Assembly: GCA_024362935.1 (NCBI GenBank)
Contig: JANCRA010000019.1
Location: 1,580,001-1,644,000, forward strand
Source: Setophaga petechia
Taxonomy: Eukaryota; Chordata; Aves; Passeriformes; Parulidae
DNA length: 64,000 bases
Direction of reading: 5' to 3'
Shown here one piece after another: positions 1 to 14,030 of this stretch. The notes under the pieces are model-generated. The model made no database searches, was not told the origin of the DNA, and was given only the letters and a program-made list of their open reading frames with translations. Every line of letters starts with the position of its first letter. The first letter of the stretch is position 1. A program made the translations under genes and the position numbers.

Positions 1-148
1 GCTTGTTTTAAATGAACTGTTTAAAATTCTGTAATTAATTCGGTAAACATAGCAAAAATGACAGATGGTTATGATAAAGGAACTTAATGCCTTATGGAAG
101 CAAGTCAAACCACAATCACTAACAGATGTTTTCTGCAAAGCCTGATTT

Positions 149-193
149 TGTGTATGTGTGTGTGTATACACATTACACATATATATATGTACA
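149..193. repeat. TG/TA alternating tract
   Basis: A short run of alternating purine-pyrimidine dinucleotides: TG repeats pass into TACACA and then into TATATATA. It is a degenerate microsatellite. The alternating pattern can form Z-DNA or a weak cruciform, but no function is implied. Confidence 0.7.
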
Positions 194-1576
194 TGGTAGA
201 AATATGGATTTATATATGTATATTTATGTGCATGTCTATCTGTATGTGTAAATGTTACTTGAACGCTTTCCCCACGTTTTTGCACTAGCACTGTTCCTTA
301 ATGCAGTAATGATCACATTTAGTCCTGTAGTCATACAAAATACTTCTATCAAGGATAATTCCTTAAATTCTCATTAGTTTAGAAAGCATTTATAGATAGC
401 ATTTTGGTGACTTGCTCCTAAGTTAGAATTATATGGTTTGCATTGTCAGGACAAAAAAAACAAAGCAATAGTTTCAAAATTTTTTTTAATGATATATAAA
501 ATTGGTTTCTGAAATTCAGTTACAAGAGGGCAAGACTGGAACTAGAGTTAATGAGTAGCCAGAGTTATTGTTACCTTTCAGATAAACACTAACATAGAGT
601 CAGCGAAGTGACAGTATCAGGGGCAATCTTTGTTTTTCAGCATTATCAATTGAAGATCAAAGCACATACTTCATACCATACATAAATACGCATTTTAAAA
701 TCTAATAATCATAACATCACAGAGCAAATTTGACAGGTAAAACACAGCCAAAGAGGGATTGAGCATTTCATGGCAATTTCTACTATACTGGGTTTGTAAT
801 CTCCAGTGTCTGTAATCTTGCATTCAGATTTGTATTCTGACAAACCCCTTCCCTTGAAGGGGGATGCCATGACAGAAGAAGTCCTTAGTAGATGCTCAGG
901 ACTACCTAAGCATGTCATGAAAAAGCAACACAGGTATTCAGGGATTGGTGATTTCATCACTAGGCATTGTCAGTCTCCAAGAGACTGAGAACATGATCTG
1001 CACTCCAGACAAGATGCAGATCCTTATCTGTTTAATAGCAGCACTCTTGCCAGGCCTTCTGCTCACACCCTCTTGGAAGGAAAGGGTTAAAACTGGAAGA
1101 TTTAGCAAAGAGGAGGGAATAGTTTTATTCAGAGTGACCTTGCAGCTGGGAATGCTAAAAGTATTGGCACAGGAAAACTCCATTTATTACATCTAATGTT
1201 GTACATCCTCTGCCTCTTGTGGGAAGCAGAATTCCTTTGTAGAGATACCACATTCTCACAGATATGCTTGAGCCTCCTGCTGGGAGAGAATGAGGGCATA
1301 AAAGCCCAGCCTGGTGATAAACTGTTTATTTGAAGCCTTTTGTTGTATTGGGGCAGGCAGCAGCCCCTCCTACCCTGCTGTGCTCTAGGGTGAGCTGAGC
1401 CTAACAGAGCTCATATGCCCACCTTTCTCTGTCCACTGGGATGAGCTGATCCTAATCGAGCCTGTGCTGCCACTTGTCTCTGCCACCTATTGATAGAAAG
1501 GAAATGAAATAAATCTACACTTTGCATTTCAGCAGTGGCTTTGTGGTGGTGGCCCTGGTTACCTGTATGTGCCAAT

Positions 1577-1586
1577 TCACACACAA

Positions 1587-1618
<32 letters not shown>

Positions 1619-1638
1619 ACACACACACACACACACAC
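1577..1638. repeat. (CA)n microsatellite
   Basis: About 62 bp of CA dinucleotides with one AAAC interruption near the left end and one CTCA interruption in the middle. The length suggests it is polymorphic. The stop-free threonine/histidine-rich reading frames across it come only from the repeat. Confidence 0.95.
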
Positions 1639-4600
1639 CTGCTTCTCTCAGCAGAAAAGAGTTGGACTAAAGTTGCAGTATGCTGCAAGAAGTTCCCTAC
1701 CTTGGAAGATCAGAATTCCAGAGGAATGTAGTGACTGGCTGTACTTTGCAGCCACTAGGTGTTCTGAACTGATATGATTTTGCCTGTGACTCTAGTCTCT
1801 TCCAGCACAGCCAAAGTTCACTACTACCTATAAAGATCTTTTTATCCACATACACTGACAATGGATATCCATTTGTGATGTTGGAGAGAAAAGAACAGAA
1901 ATGAATGATTTCATTTAAATTCTGGCTCTTCTAAATCTGAAGAACTCATTTGAGCTACAGATAGAATACAACCTCCGAGCTGTCAGAGAAAAATACAATC
2001 AGGTGGGAAGTACTTAATCAAAAATCCTTTTGAGGACCACAACAACAATTAAATCAAGAACTCTTTAGAATTATGATTGTGAAATATGTAAGTTAAATAT
2101 ATTAATGTTTGAGTAAGTGTCTTCAGGTATTTTAGATTACAGACATTTAGTTAATTTATTCATGTATCGCAGGAAAGTGCTCAGTGTTTACTTCAGAGAG
2201 TAAAATTTATTTTTTAGAATCTTTATTTTCTTACAATACTGTCTTTATATCATTCCCCTGCTTTTCATAATTTCTGTGATGCACAGAGCAATCAAACCCT
2301 CAGGGAACTGAGGAGAGTTAAATATCTGTAACGTTATTTGGTGTCCTAAGATAAGACTCATTATTACAGAGCCCCAGTGTATAAGAGAACATTGAGGTTA
2401 TGAAATGAATACTTTATACAGGATCTACACATACAATAACCTCATCTACAGTAAACTAACAGGAACTTTTGTCAAACTTTAAAGAGAAATTTAATGACAA
2501 TGCTCAAAACCAAGGGCTACAAAATCACAGAATTGCTGCTATAAATTAGCGGAAGAAGTGGGATGCTGAATAGTGAGAGCTCATTGTCTCTGAGCTTGCA
2601 TAAGCAGCTCCTTCTGGCTCTTAGCTTAATCATTAGACGAAACATTATGCTGTTTTGTGATGTGGATCCTATCTGGATTTCTAGCTTAAGTTTTTGTCAT
2701 GCAAAAGATGCTGCAAGGCTTGAAGTAATATCACTGAAATGAATAACTCATTTGAAAGTGAATGGAATAGAGACCTGTCTTGGAAACACTTTAAGATTTC
2801 AGAAGACTACATTAGAATACCACACAAAGGGTCCTCCCAATTGTACCAGAGATTTTACAAGCGTGTAGGCTCTCCAGATGGAATCCATTAGACTCAAGGA
2901 GATTTGAATCAGAGATATAATCATTCTTCTAGAGAGTTTCTGCAATAAACAGACAATACTGACAAGAATAACAGTACCTCATATATGTGAATACCCATGA
3001 ATAAATTTCACAGATATTCACTGATGAGACTCGATTAGAACTCAAGATCTACCTCCAAAAATGTTCGCAAATGCAGTTTTATAGCTTGTGATCATCGTGA
3101 AAACACATGTTGGGGTTCCATAGTGTACTTTATAGAGGCTCAGGCACAATATAAAAAGCAAAACACATTGTAACAGTGTAACAGAAAAAAGTGGGACTAG
3201 CATCACAAAATAAGAAGCATTATCAATTAAAAAAGTTGCATAGGAAATTGTTAAACTGGTAATCTGCAAGTTGCTTCATGTAAATATTTAAACAAACTTC
3301 TAAAGTTACAGGAGAATGCTGACTTCTCTCTCACTTCAATATTCTCAGAGCATCTCATCTGCAGCACATACTACAAAGATGTCCTAATTTCTCTTCTCTC
3401 ACCCTGTGAGACCTCAGCACTGGACCATGGGACAGATTACCCAGTAGGCCTGGAATCCTGCTGTATTGACCCTCTCCAAGGATCTTTGGACTAAACCTTA
3501 CCAATAAAGAGCAGACCCCTGGCTGCAACCCCACATTTCTCTTCCACTTAATGACCTGGCTTTCAGCTGGAGCCAGTCAAAGGGTGCCTGGCATTCAGAG
3601 TCACCGAGTAAGCAATATCTCAGTGCAGCACAGGGAAGAGGCGAGAGCAGAGCTTGGCAGCTGGGCAAAGTGAGAATGGAGCTGGTGTACTGATACCTTC
3701 AGTGTCCAAGAGCTGACAGGCAGCTGTCTGCCTGATAGTAACCAGGAGGGATTTATTCTTTTTTTTTTTAAAGGTATGCTAATAAAAGTTTTTAAAGGTT
3801 GGCTAATCAATTTATCATTTAAAACTGCTTCTACTCCTCCTGCTGGTGCTGCAATCAGTAGGGCTGCTATTACTGCTCTTAACAATATTAATCTATATTT
3901 TCTGATTACATACTTGTATACAATATTTTTACCACATCAGGACAGTTACTGTGCTCTAAAATAACATTCTTGATCAAGACAATGGATTATTTTAAATTTG
4001 GTTAACATGTGTTTTGCTTTGATTAATAACTGTGCAAACTATGTCTTACATAAAAATTTTAACTTTATAAATGGTGTCAATCCTCTGCTTATCTATCCTG
4101 ATATGCTAATAGAATACAGAAAAAGTTAATTAAATTTGATATGAAATTTGAATCTGTGCGTTTTGGCTTTTGTTCACTTCAGAATCTTTTAATTCTTCAG
4201 ATACATTAAGTTGAAAATTGACACAAAGTTTAAAAAATAACAATCAAAGCATATTACATTAAAAAAATATAAGAAATTAAAAAGTAAAAATTTTCTTTAG
4301 AGGATTTGAAATCCCTTGCAATGCTTTTCTTCCTTTCTCATTTCTAAGAATGCTGTAAGATGTAGGAAATGCCATAATGCTCTTACAGGTTTTCAAAGTA
4401 CCCTTTAGAATTTACCCTCCAGGACAGAAAATCCTCTCTTGTATAAAAAGAATTTTAGACCTCATGGATAGTAGTTTCTCTTTCCCCTTTGAATTGCTAT
4501 CTAAATTTTAAATAAGTCTCTAAATTATAAAGCTCAGTCTCTGGGTTTTTCGTTAAATAACTTTTAATATAATTATTTTGGCTAAGGTAAAGTCATTTAA

Positions 4601-6007
4601 GTCTGAAAATGCTTTCTGTTTCAAGGGTTTTGATATAAAAGTTGAATCATTATCTATATAGCCCAGAAGGCTAGAATTAATTTCACTTTATCAATGACAA
4701 GTTGAGCAAATAGATGAGAGTTTATATTAAAAAGCCTACATAAATAGTAAGCATAATCACGTACCTATTCTCACACATATATATGTATATACATAAAATA
4801 GGAATGCATAACGATGTGTATTTCTATGTAATGGAGGTTTTTTCATAGTTTTTCGCTTTTTAAAATTTAATGACCAGACAGTTGGGATGTCGTTGAATAT
4901 CAGATTTCCAGGAAAAGGAACTGTAATCTTGGACATTGGTAGCAGCATACTAGAGATTAATTAGGATTTGAAATTTTAGACGTGAATGCAGCAGGTCTTT
5001 ATTCAACAGAAGATGCCATTTCTAGAGCATTCCCTTTATCTTCAGCAGAAATATGAGGATGACATAAACTCACATGGAGTGATTATAGGGAAAAAGGTTG
5101 TTCATTACAGTTATGGTTTGTACTCCAGTGGCTGCTGATTCCCACCAGTGCTAAAAGGCAATAAAGATGTCACAGTGACATAGGTTGAGCAAAGTTTCAA
5201 ATCCTCAAAACAACCATACCATGTGCAAAATGCTGAAGCAGCAACTCTATGAGAGACCAAGAAAACACCAAAAAAAAATCTATGAAATGTTAATACAGTT
5301 TCATCAACCTGGAAAATGGAGACAGTATTATTTTGCTATTGTAATGTCCCTTCTACTGCATATTCTCTCAATTGGTTCCTAGGCTTTTTCACAGTTTGAC
5401 TCTTCTTACAGTATATATTCCTCCCACAAGATTCAGTGCTTACAGTACAATAACTAGGATTTTCTACATATTCCTCCAAGTTATTTTTCTTAGCATGTGA
5501 TCAGACTTTGAAAAACTGTTGTTTTATAGCTGTTTTTGTCACGTAAACTTTTGCATTTAGAAATGACAGCGTGAACAGCAAGAGAATTTGTTCCCTGGCT
5601 TGGTCTCTGATTAGATTCAACACTCAAGGCAGAGGTTCTCCCTGGATGTTGCTGGGTAGGCTGAGATTTCTGAAAGACGAGATTACCAGTTGTGATGATC
5701 TTTTCCAGAACTGGTAAATTGTTATGACAAAACAAACAAGATAGTGTTTTTCTGAGCTTCCTGACACTGAAACCACTATAAATGGCAAACTGGAGTCACA
5801 ATGATGTAATGGTATGAGAAAAAGGAAACTGTAATTGAATTTTTCTAGAATTAATTTTTTACTGCAATCAGGACATACTATTCCCCATTAAGCAAGGAGA
5901 CAAAGAAGGTTATGTACAAATATATATAACTATATAACTAAATGTTTTGAAGTCTACCATCACTGGTAGTTCGGCGTCCACAATATCAAGAATTTAGCTC
6001 TAATTTA

Positions 6008-6232
6008 AAAAAAAAATCAAAAATCAGAAAACCCCAAAACAAACAAAAAACCCCCCAACAACAACAAGAACAAAAACCGAAGAACAAAACCAAACTGGCC
6101 ACAACAACAAGAAAAGAAACCAAACAAAACCCATTCCAACAAGAGCAACAAAAAAACCACCAAGAGGCAAAACCCCACCAATACCTCCCCGCCCCCAAGA
6201 CCCCAAAACCAACCAAACAAAATCCCTAATAT
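6008..6232. repeat. A/C-only low-complexity tract
   Basis: About 225 bp in which the plus strand is nearly devoid of T and poor in G. It is made of A-runs, CAA and AAAC units and several runs of four to six C. The strand asymmetry is extreme compared with both neighbours. A similar tract lies at 46811-46910. The open minus-strand frames across it, rich in F, L, V, G and W, are composition artefacts. Confidence 0.8.
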
Positions 6233-9200
6233 GAGAGTAACTTAAGCTTTTTCCTCTTGGTGTTGAAATCCACTTCTCCCTAAGCCAAACACTTAATCTT
6301 AAATAAACAGAGAAATATTTCAGTCTAAAAAAAAAAATCAGTTGAAGTATTAGGGTTTGCAAGTCACCAATGTGCCAGATAAAGCCCAAAGTTTGCCAAA
6401 GAAGGTTCTTGTATTTTGAGAAATTTAAAGTGTACACTTCATGTAAAATACTGTGTGGCTTTTAAGAGCAAGCGCATGTGATGATGTATTTACTTGTGAA
6501 AAGGTTTTTGTCTTAAATTCCATTGCACTCACACTGTCTTGAACAACAATATTTTAAAGAGCCTTACTCCCTGCTGATCTTATTGCTGTGTCTATAAGAA
6601 ACACAGTGTGCATGTTGTCGTAGTTTCTCTTAACAGCAATAATAAAAAAAATTCCTTCTTAATAAAATGCCAGGTAAATCTCTTAACCCCTTGCCCTCTC
6701 TCCAGAGCCTCTGATCAGAAGCATACAGTTTACACAAGTTTGAGAAACATTATTTAGAACAAAACCCTAAATAATTTCTCTTATCCCAAGTCCCCTGTAA
6801 ATGTGTTAATTCTCTAATGTTTTACAGACAAGGTATGACTGAAGCAAAATTTCAACTTCCACCCTCTTTTGGGAGTGTGGGTGGGTAGAGGGGTGGAAAG
6901 TGGAATATTGTAAGCATAGTGGTTGTGATTACTGCAATGTCAAGCTGAGAGCCTACATAGCTAACCATCAGCCCCAGTCCTGGCACTGGGCTGTGCGCCC
7001 CTCAGGCATGCTGAGTGACTGTATCTTCCTTTTACCTTTGTGAGGTAGCTTAGATACAAGCCAGAGCATCTAAAAAGATAAGGCTGAACGCTACAGAGAG
7101 TCAAGGGAGATAGGTGGTTCCTGCCTGAGGGCAACTCAAAGTTGCCTGAACTGAAATGGTACTCATAATCTTCAGAGGATTAAAAGAAGAATGGTGCAAA
7201 ATAAGATCTACTTCCCTATCAGAGATAGAAGCTTTGCTGTCTGTGTCTTTCAGCTGTCAAACCTCCATCCTACGCTAGATAACTTCTACACAACTAGTTC
7301 AGGTTTAACAAGGCAACAAGGCTCACCTTCAGTTGCAGAAAAACACAGTGGCCATGGCCATCAGACTGGAACTCTCAGAGCAGAAAAAAAATCACAGTTG
7401 AAAGACAGTTCAAGTTCTGCTATTAACCACCTTCCCACTATTAATTGTGGATGACAATAAGAGGCATTCATGATATTATCCTCTGGATTCAGCTAGAAAG
7501 TTGCTGCTAAAAGGTGTCAGGATGAAATCAGCTGCTGTTTTTCTTTTTTACACTTTTTTTCCTCTTGTTTCTGAGAAGATAATATCTGTTGAGCAGTTGT
7601 GCTGGCTTGATTCCATTTGCTTGCAGCTCCAGAACTTCCTAAATGTAGCAGCAATAGACACCCAAGAAATATTAACTCTAATATACCACAGAAATTGTAT
7701 ATACATAAATGTTTTGTAAAGCATAGAAATATAAACCACAGATTTTCTGCATCAAAGCTTTTTCTCAATAAAAGTATTTTTGCATCAATCTTCAAGTAAG
7801 AGCTTCACATTAAAAGTAGATTTGGTCCTTTGCATCCACACTGCTTAGAACACAAACAATGCATCAAGCTCAAAGCCTTTTGTGTCCTAAGGGAGAAATG
7901 ACTATGGAGAATTTAGACTGTAAAAAAGACATCTTCATTGTATTAATGGACTCCTTTGACAGGTGTTGGTACAAACTGTTATGTGGTTTGGGGTTTTCAC
8001 CTTTCCTGAATAATGACTGGCTGGTCTTCCCTTTTTGAAGTAATTTTGAAATAAAATAATAAATTGATAAGATAGTAAAAAAATTTACATCATTCTAGCA
8101 ATTCACTAGTGTGCTCTTTTCTACTATTGTATTTTGAGAGCAGCTGTTGGACGAGACAGAATCATTCTGGCACAGAACTGAATTGTGGAATGAGACTCTT
8201 CCGATTATTACTATATGCCAGAGCAATCTTAAGGTCTTCTATTGAAAAACAGTTGGCAAAATGCAGACAATATTTTTTAAAAAAAGCTTAATGGAAATTT
8301 ACTGTTTCCCTACTTGCTTCCTCTATCAAGATCTTTAAGAAGGTCAATTTCAAATAATCTGTAATATTTACAGTTTTCTGTTTCTGAGACTGAACACACA
8401 AAAATATCTATTTAAATGTAGATAAACTATTTTTTCCCTTTTTCTTCCCCCACCCCGCTCGAAAATGCAGTTAATACATATGCAAGTGGGATGTCTATTA
8501 TATGTTCAGTAATAGAATACTGATTCTTTATCACTTCCTGCCCTTTTGTTGAGCCTTGTGACTATTTTTTTAAAAGCTATACAGATGTCATTAATGTCTG
8601 ATGCTGTAAAAGAGTACATCAAAATTTTACTAAGTTTATTTATTTTAAAATGTTATTTTTATACCTAGTCTGAACCTCACTAATCAGGCTGTATTCTTAG
8701 ATTTGAAAGTATGCAAATATTTTTGGGGAATAGTTCTTGAACATTTTTGTATTTGATGTGCTCTTTTTTAGACCAAATGTGTTTTCATCAGGTCTCATAC
8801 TCGCTTTTAACAAAACTCTCTTCCAGTTTTGGTGACCGGTAGCTTAACATAGATGAAAACATATGTAAAATACAACACAATTTTCTTTTCACATGCAATA
8901 TTCCTCTAGGCAAACTAAATGGCTTGTCTGACTCTGTACCAAAAAAAATGGAGGACTGTAGAGTACATGGTTCATTACGTGTTTCTTGCATCCATGGATC
9001 AGACATACTGCAAAAGTTGTGATATATTAAAGCCTTCTAATTGCAATTTACTATGAGTCAACATTAGCTGTTGTCTTGGGCAAAATGGCACTGACTTACG
9101 TAATCAAAAATGCACTATGGTGTATTATGTACTTATTCAGATGCAATAATTGGGGCACATTAAATGCAGTGTGCATTTTAGATTTTGTGGGAAAGGTTAT

Positions 9201-12200
9201 TTGAGGCAGCAAATCTGAAAAGTATGTTTCTTTTCCTTAGTGCTCCTGGAACATTGCATTTCATCAAATTAATTAAATAAAACTAATATGATCATAAAAC
9301 TCATGGTTACTCTATTCTTTGACTGTGACTGGAAGAACTAGTGGCAGATGCAAGGAATCCTTCAACTCCACTTAAGATAGACCAATAGTTTTAGATAAAA
9401 GAACTTTGATAATTCCCCAAAAGTGGCAAATATGCTCTGGATCTTCCAGGAAACCTAGTCTCGACTACCTCAAATTTCCCTGCAAATATAAATGAAAATA
9501 ACTTGATCAATGGCACTGAGAGGGACAGACAACTTTCAATAACCATTAAAAACATTATGTCAGACCTATAGAGGCACTAAATTTTAATAGAACTCTCTTT
9601 TGAGAATACTCATACTTCTGAATATTGTTTATTTCAGCTCCTGGTTTTATGCATCCTGAAAAACTGCATATCACCTTTATGACATGGAGGTAGCCCCATG
9701 ACATATGGCATCCCATCTCATGCTCTTTCCTTTCAATTGCTACTCAGTCACCAAGTAAATTTCATTACAGTGAGAACCATTTTCTTATAGGTATGTTCAT
9801 TTTTTTAATATATGTCTTGGCACAATAATCATCTTCAAATTCAAAACCAAGTAATATGCCATTGCATGATTCACTGGCTAACAGATTCCCTATCCACACC
9901 TACATCATACAGGGTACTCCTGCAAATTTGGCAAGTACTGCTAGATTTCTTGGCCTAATTCCCATTCAAAGATAAGACACACTTGAGACCCTTAATTTTC
10001 TTAAAAAATAGATCATAAAGTTCCTAAGAAGTAAAATACAGACTCATCATGAGCATTAGCAGGAGTGTTGAATCTCATTTATATGAGAAATAGAATCTCA
10101 AAGAAGCTGACTGAACAAAACATGACATTTTAATTTCCTTCTTGAGCTCCAGTACTCGCCTTTATGATAGTCATTTTTTTAGTAGGAGCACAAATCTTTA
10201 GCTTCAGAAGATTTTTATTTTTTTTTTAATAGCATATTTGTTCATTTGGCTGTTTAAAAATGAATTCAGTTTTAATTTGTTTTGGAGGCCTAGAACTCTT
10301 CTATTTAAAAAACTTTTAGGAATATATAGAAAATTGAATTAGTGGACACTACCTACTTTATTTTAGTACCACCCTGACAATGTCTGAGTAGCTAGAAGCA
10401 TGAGACATCCCTGAGAAGAAGACATGGTTTACACGATCAATCTTTTCTTATCAACAGGCAGTACCACCTTAGGAAGGGCAACATAGAGCTGTCATTGACA
10501 GTTCTCCAAAATCACCATCTCAATGGTAAATGGCAGCCAAAATAACCACCCAAACATTGGACAGCCTCAAGAAGACTACTAACAGCAACAGAAGAAGCAT
10601 CCTCCACATCCCGAGTACTGGGTCCTTGTCTTCTGCCTGTATTTCATGAAGACTATAACAGTATTAGTGACTGCACAGAGAAAATGAGATAAAATTGACT
10701 AAAGAGATGGAGCACACACACATCAAGGGCAAAGCTGTGGGTAAGCTTGAGTTTGGAGAGTGTGAATGCAATCAAAATGCACAAAATCATGAAGGCAGTA
10801 TATGAGAAGAGTGAAAAATTAATGTTCACAAAATGCTGCTATCATAGCAGGTAGTCAGGGAAACTAGTAGGATTTTTTTTGAAATAATAACCAGTATCTT
10901 TGTAAGGTGTGATTTTGGGGGAAAGACCCAAGACAGTGTGTGAGAACAAAATAGGATGCTATTAAAAGCCAATCAAATGAAGAAAAAATTCTGTGAATAT
11001 TTTTAGTATTTGGGAGGCATGTGAAAACTACAGAGCTTTAAGAATATCAGAGATTCAGAGATAACTGATTACAGAAATGGCATGCACATAGTTGATTCTA
11101 CTTGAAGATAAAGGAACAAGCTGAATGACAAACTGAGGATCTATTCAGGCCTATTATTCTATGATTGCCTATGTAAGGAATTCATCTAACACAGACCTTA
11201 TGAGTACTTCATTTGGGATCTTTCATTTCAGTTTCACACAGAGAAATTATTCAGTAAATATTGGCCATCAACAACCAAAGCAAAACTTTGTCACTTACCC
11301 AGTATCACAGAAATGGTATATTTTGAATTAGTAAATGAACATTAGGGTGACCTAAGCTGATTTAATTCACTAAAGTATTATGAATAATTTCCATTAAATA
11401 AGTAGGACCTTACTGTGTATAGTTTTATATCTCGCCAAATCTGAAGATTCAGCTAAAGTAACCAGGTAGCTGTTTTCTGAAGGTCCAGCAGAGGGAGGTT
11501 TGAATTTCTTCTTTTTATTTTTCAAAGAACTAGTGAAACTTCCAAGGCCATAAGGTGTATAGTCTGACATTAAAAGACTAAGACGTATCAATTTTTTTCT
11601 ATAAATGTGAGAAAATGAGATATAGTATCCTTACATTAGTTAAAGAAGAATAAACTAAAGCTACATGAAATTCAATGACTTGACACTCTTGTATTTTATA
11701 TGCCTGTGGATGCAACAGAATAGCTTTTCATCTGTTATTTTCTTTTTAAAGTTTTTTTTTTTCTGCATGAGAAAATGCATCGTGTACCTATAGCAACCAG
11801 GTCTCAAGTTTCTCTATGAAAGCTGAAATAATTTGTTGACCATATTTTACTCTGTACATTTTTAACAGTATATTTCACAGATTCTTTTCAAGTATTTCAG
11901 CAATGCTAAAATAGTTTGGATTTGCTGTAGAATGGCAGTGACTGTTTAATCTTTTGTTCAAAAATCCATCTGATTACTGGCATATTCAGGAATGAGCAGA
12001 GGCAGAGAGCATTATTGCATGGAATAGCAGCACAGTTACCACAAATTGTATTCTTGTCCTAAGTATGTGACAACATGAAAAAATGAGAGATTTCTTTCAT
12101 ATGATGAATACCATGAAATAGCATATTTGAGTACTGGTTTACTGCTGACATTTGTAATAATAAGCAATCAGCTACACAATGGAAAAAAATGCAAACACAG

Positions 12201-13694
12201 ATTTTCTAAACAATACACACTCAATCTATATTTTCTAGCTTGCTGTAAGGGATATAAATGAGTATTGAATGATTCCAGCATTTTCTCGGACATTCGAGTG
12301 CATAGGAAGAATTTTAGCGAGTTCAGAAGTAGGTAGAAAAGAAACAGATTTTTCACAGCCTGCAAAAGCTTGCTCTAATTTTGCAAGCAGGTCAATAGCC
12401 CCACTGAAATCACACATGAGACTACTCACACATGTAAAGCTACTTGTAAGTGTAAATATTTGTTCAAAGAGACAAGGAATTGCTGTAGGTAAGTGTTCTT
12501 CATGTAAACAAGCCTGATAAGAAATGTCTGTGCTAGGAATCTTCTGTAAATAGCAAAGAGACTTAGAATGTCTCCACTGCCAATATCAGTAAACCTCCTT
12601 TAGCCTTTTCAGTGCTGAAGGATCTAAAAAAGACAATATTGTGATAGCTCCTTTAACATAATAGAGGCCACTGCTTATTTCCCCAAATCAGAACTTTGTT
12701 GCCACTGTTGCCACTTTTTTTCCTTTTTTTTTTTCCTTTGGATTTCCTTTAGTAGTCTAATCAAGATAAGATTCTAGTTGGCAGTAAAATGTTGATGCTT
12801 CCAGAAATTGCTTCTTCATGCCTAAATATGTTGCAGTGTAGTGATAGTCTCACCATGCCTCTTAGCCTTTTCTTTTTTTAAGCTTTCTGACACATGCAGC
12901 AACATGTGCAAATTCATGAATGATTTTCTCTATGCCATCCTTTCAGTTGGCAAATTCATTTAAGAATCACACAGTAGGGCAAAATGTTGTTCTGAGTACT
13001 GAGTGTTTTTTTCTAGCCACTGAGAAAATAGGAACTTGCATCCGTCTAGGTTATTCTGCATTATTTTTATCAGCACATATCAAAGGGTTCGTATCAAAAC
13101 TGAATCTTTACTTCATTATCATTCAAATCAATGAGGATAAAAACATTTGGGTTTTGAAGCTGTCAGATCTCATAAACTAGTTTTCTCTCTGGAGAGCCAC
13201 ATGGAATAATTCCAAGACCAAATATGCCTCTTCTTAATTAGGTTAGGTCCCAGATACTATATTTCCATCATATTTTGTCATAATGCTGCTTTCTGTGCCT
13301 GAATTTCTTTGCCACAAAAAAAAAATAACTTTTGTGTAAAAAGCATTGTCAGTAGGGACTGCTTTAGCTGCAAAATGAAGAATGGCCTTAGCCAGTCCCC
13401 TTGAGAAAGAATATTTTACTCTCCAAGAGGCCACTTGCTCTTCCACAAAGGCTTCGTAATTTGAATGAGATGTTTCCATCTCTTAGAATTTCTGGATATA
13501 AAGAATCTTAAAGAAAAGTGTATACCTTCCTTTTGTATATTTCAAAGGCAAGACTGCTAAGAAAATATTAAAACTGAATAGCTGCTTCAGTGACTTGTTG
13601 TAGTTATATAACAGAATTAGGGTTAGTTACAAAAGAAAGAGGTATCAATAATTCTTCAGGGTCTTGCTTATTATTTTTGAAAGATGGTTATGCC

Positions 13695-14030
13695 TCTGTA
13701 CATAAGACCGTAAGAAAGACCCAGCTGAATCCTGGGACTGCCCTATAATCCTTCTCTCTGAGGAGACTTATCTAAGGCAGAGAAAACTTGGGATTAGCCT
13801 ACATGATATTTGCCATCATATTCTCACAGTCTCCAGAAATTTCACCTTAAGTATCTTGCTGTGTCACATATAGCAGTATTTGGTAATTCTCAATAGATCC
13901 TCTGCCATGTATTTTTCCAGCTTCCTATCTAAGCCACATTTTTTTAACATCTGTAGTATCTTTTTGTGTAGGGTTCTATAGATCTGGTATGTGTTGAGTA
14001 CATATTTCAGTGTTCATAATGGAATACAGA
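13695..14030 (+). mobile_element. Possible ancient CR1-like 3' fragment
   Basis: The stretch starts with a CATAAGACC-type motif and ends with sequence reading like the amniote CR1 3' untranslated consensus: a 'cctctgccatgtatttt' segment, then a 'cttcctatctaa' segment, then a 'gtatgtgttgagta' segment in the expected order and spacing. Divergence is high and no 3' octamer tail is visible. The match is by recognition only, so the assignment is tentative. Confidence 0.35.

Noticed and set aside
1535..1777. 80-codon frame across the CA repeat
   Set aside because: Alternating T and H residues come directly from the microsatellite.
6024..6437. 137-codon minus-strand frame rich in F, L, V and W
   Set aside because: Most of it is translation of the A/C-only tract; no real transmembrane protein is indicated.
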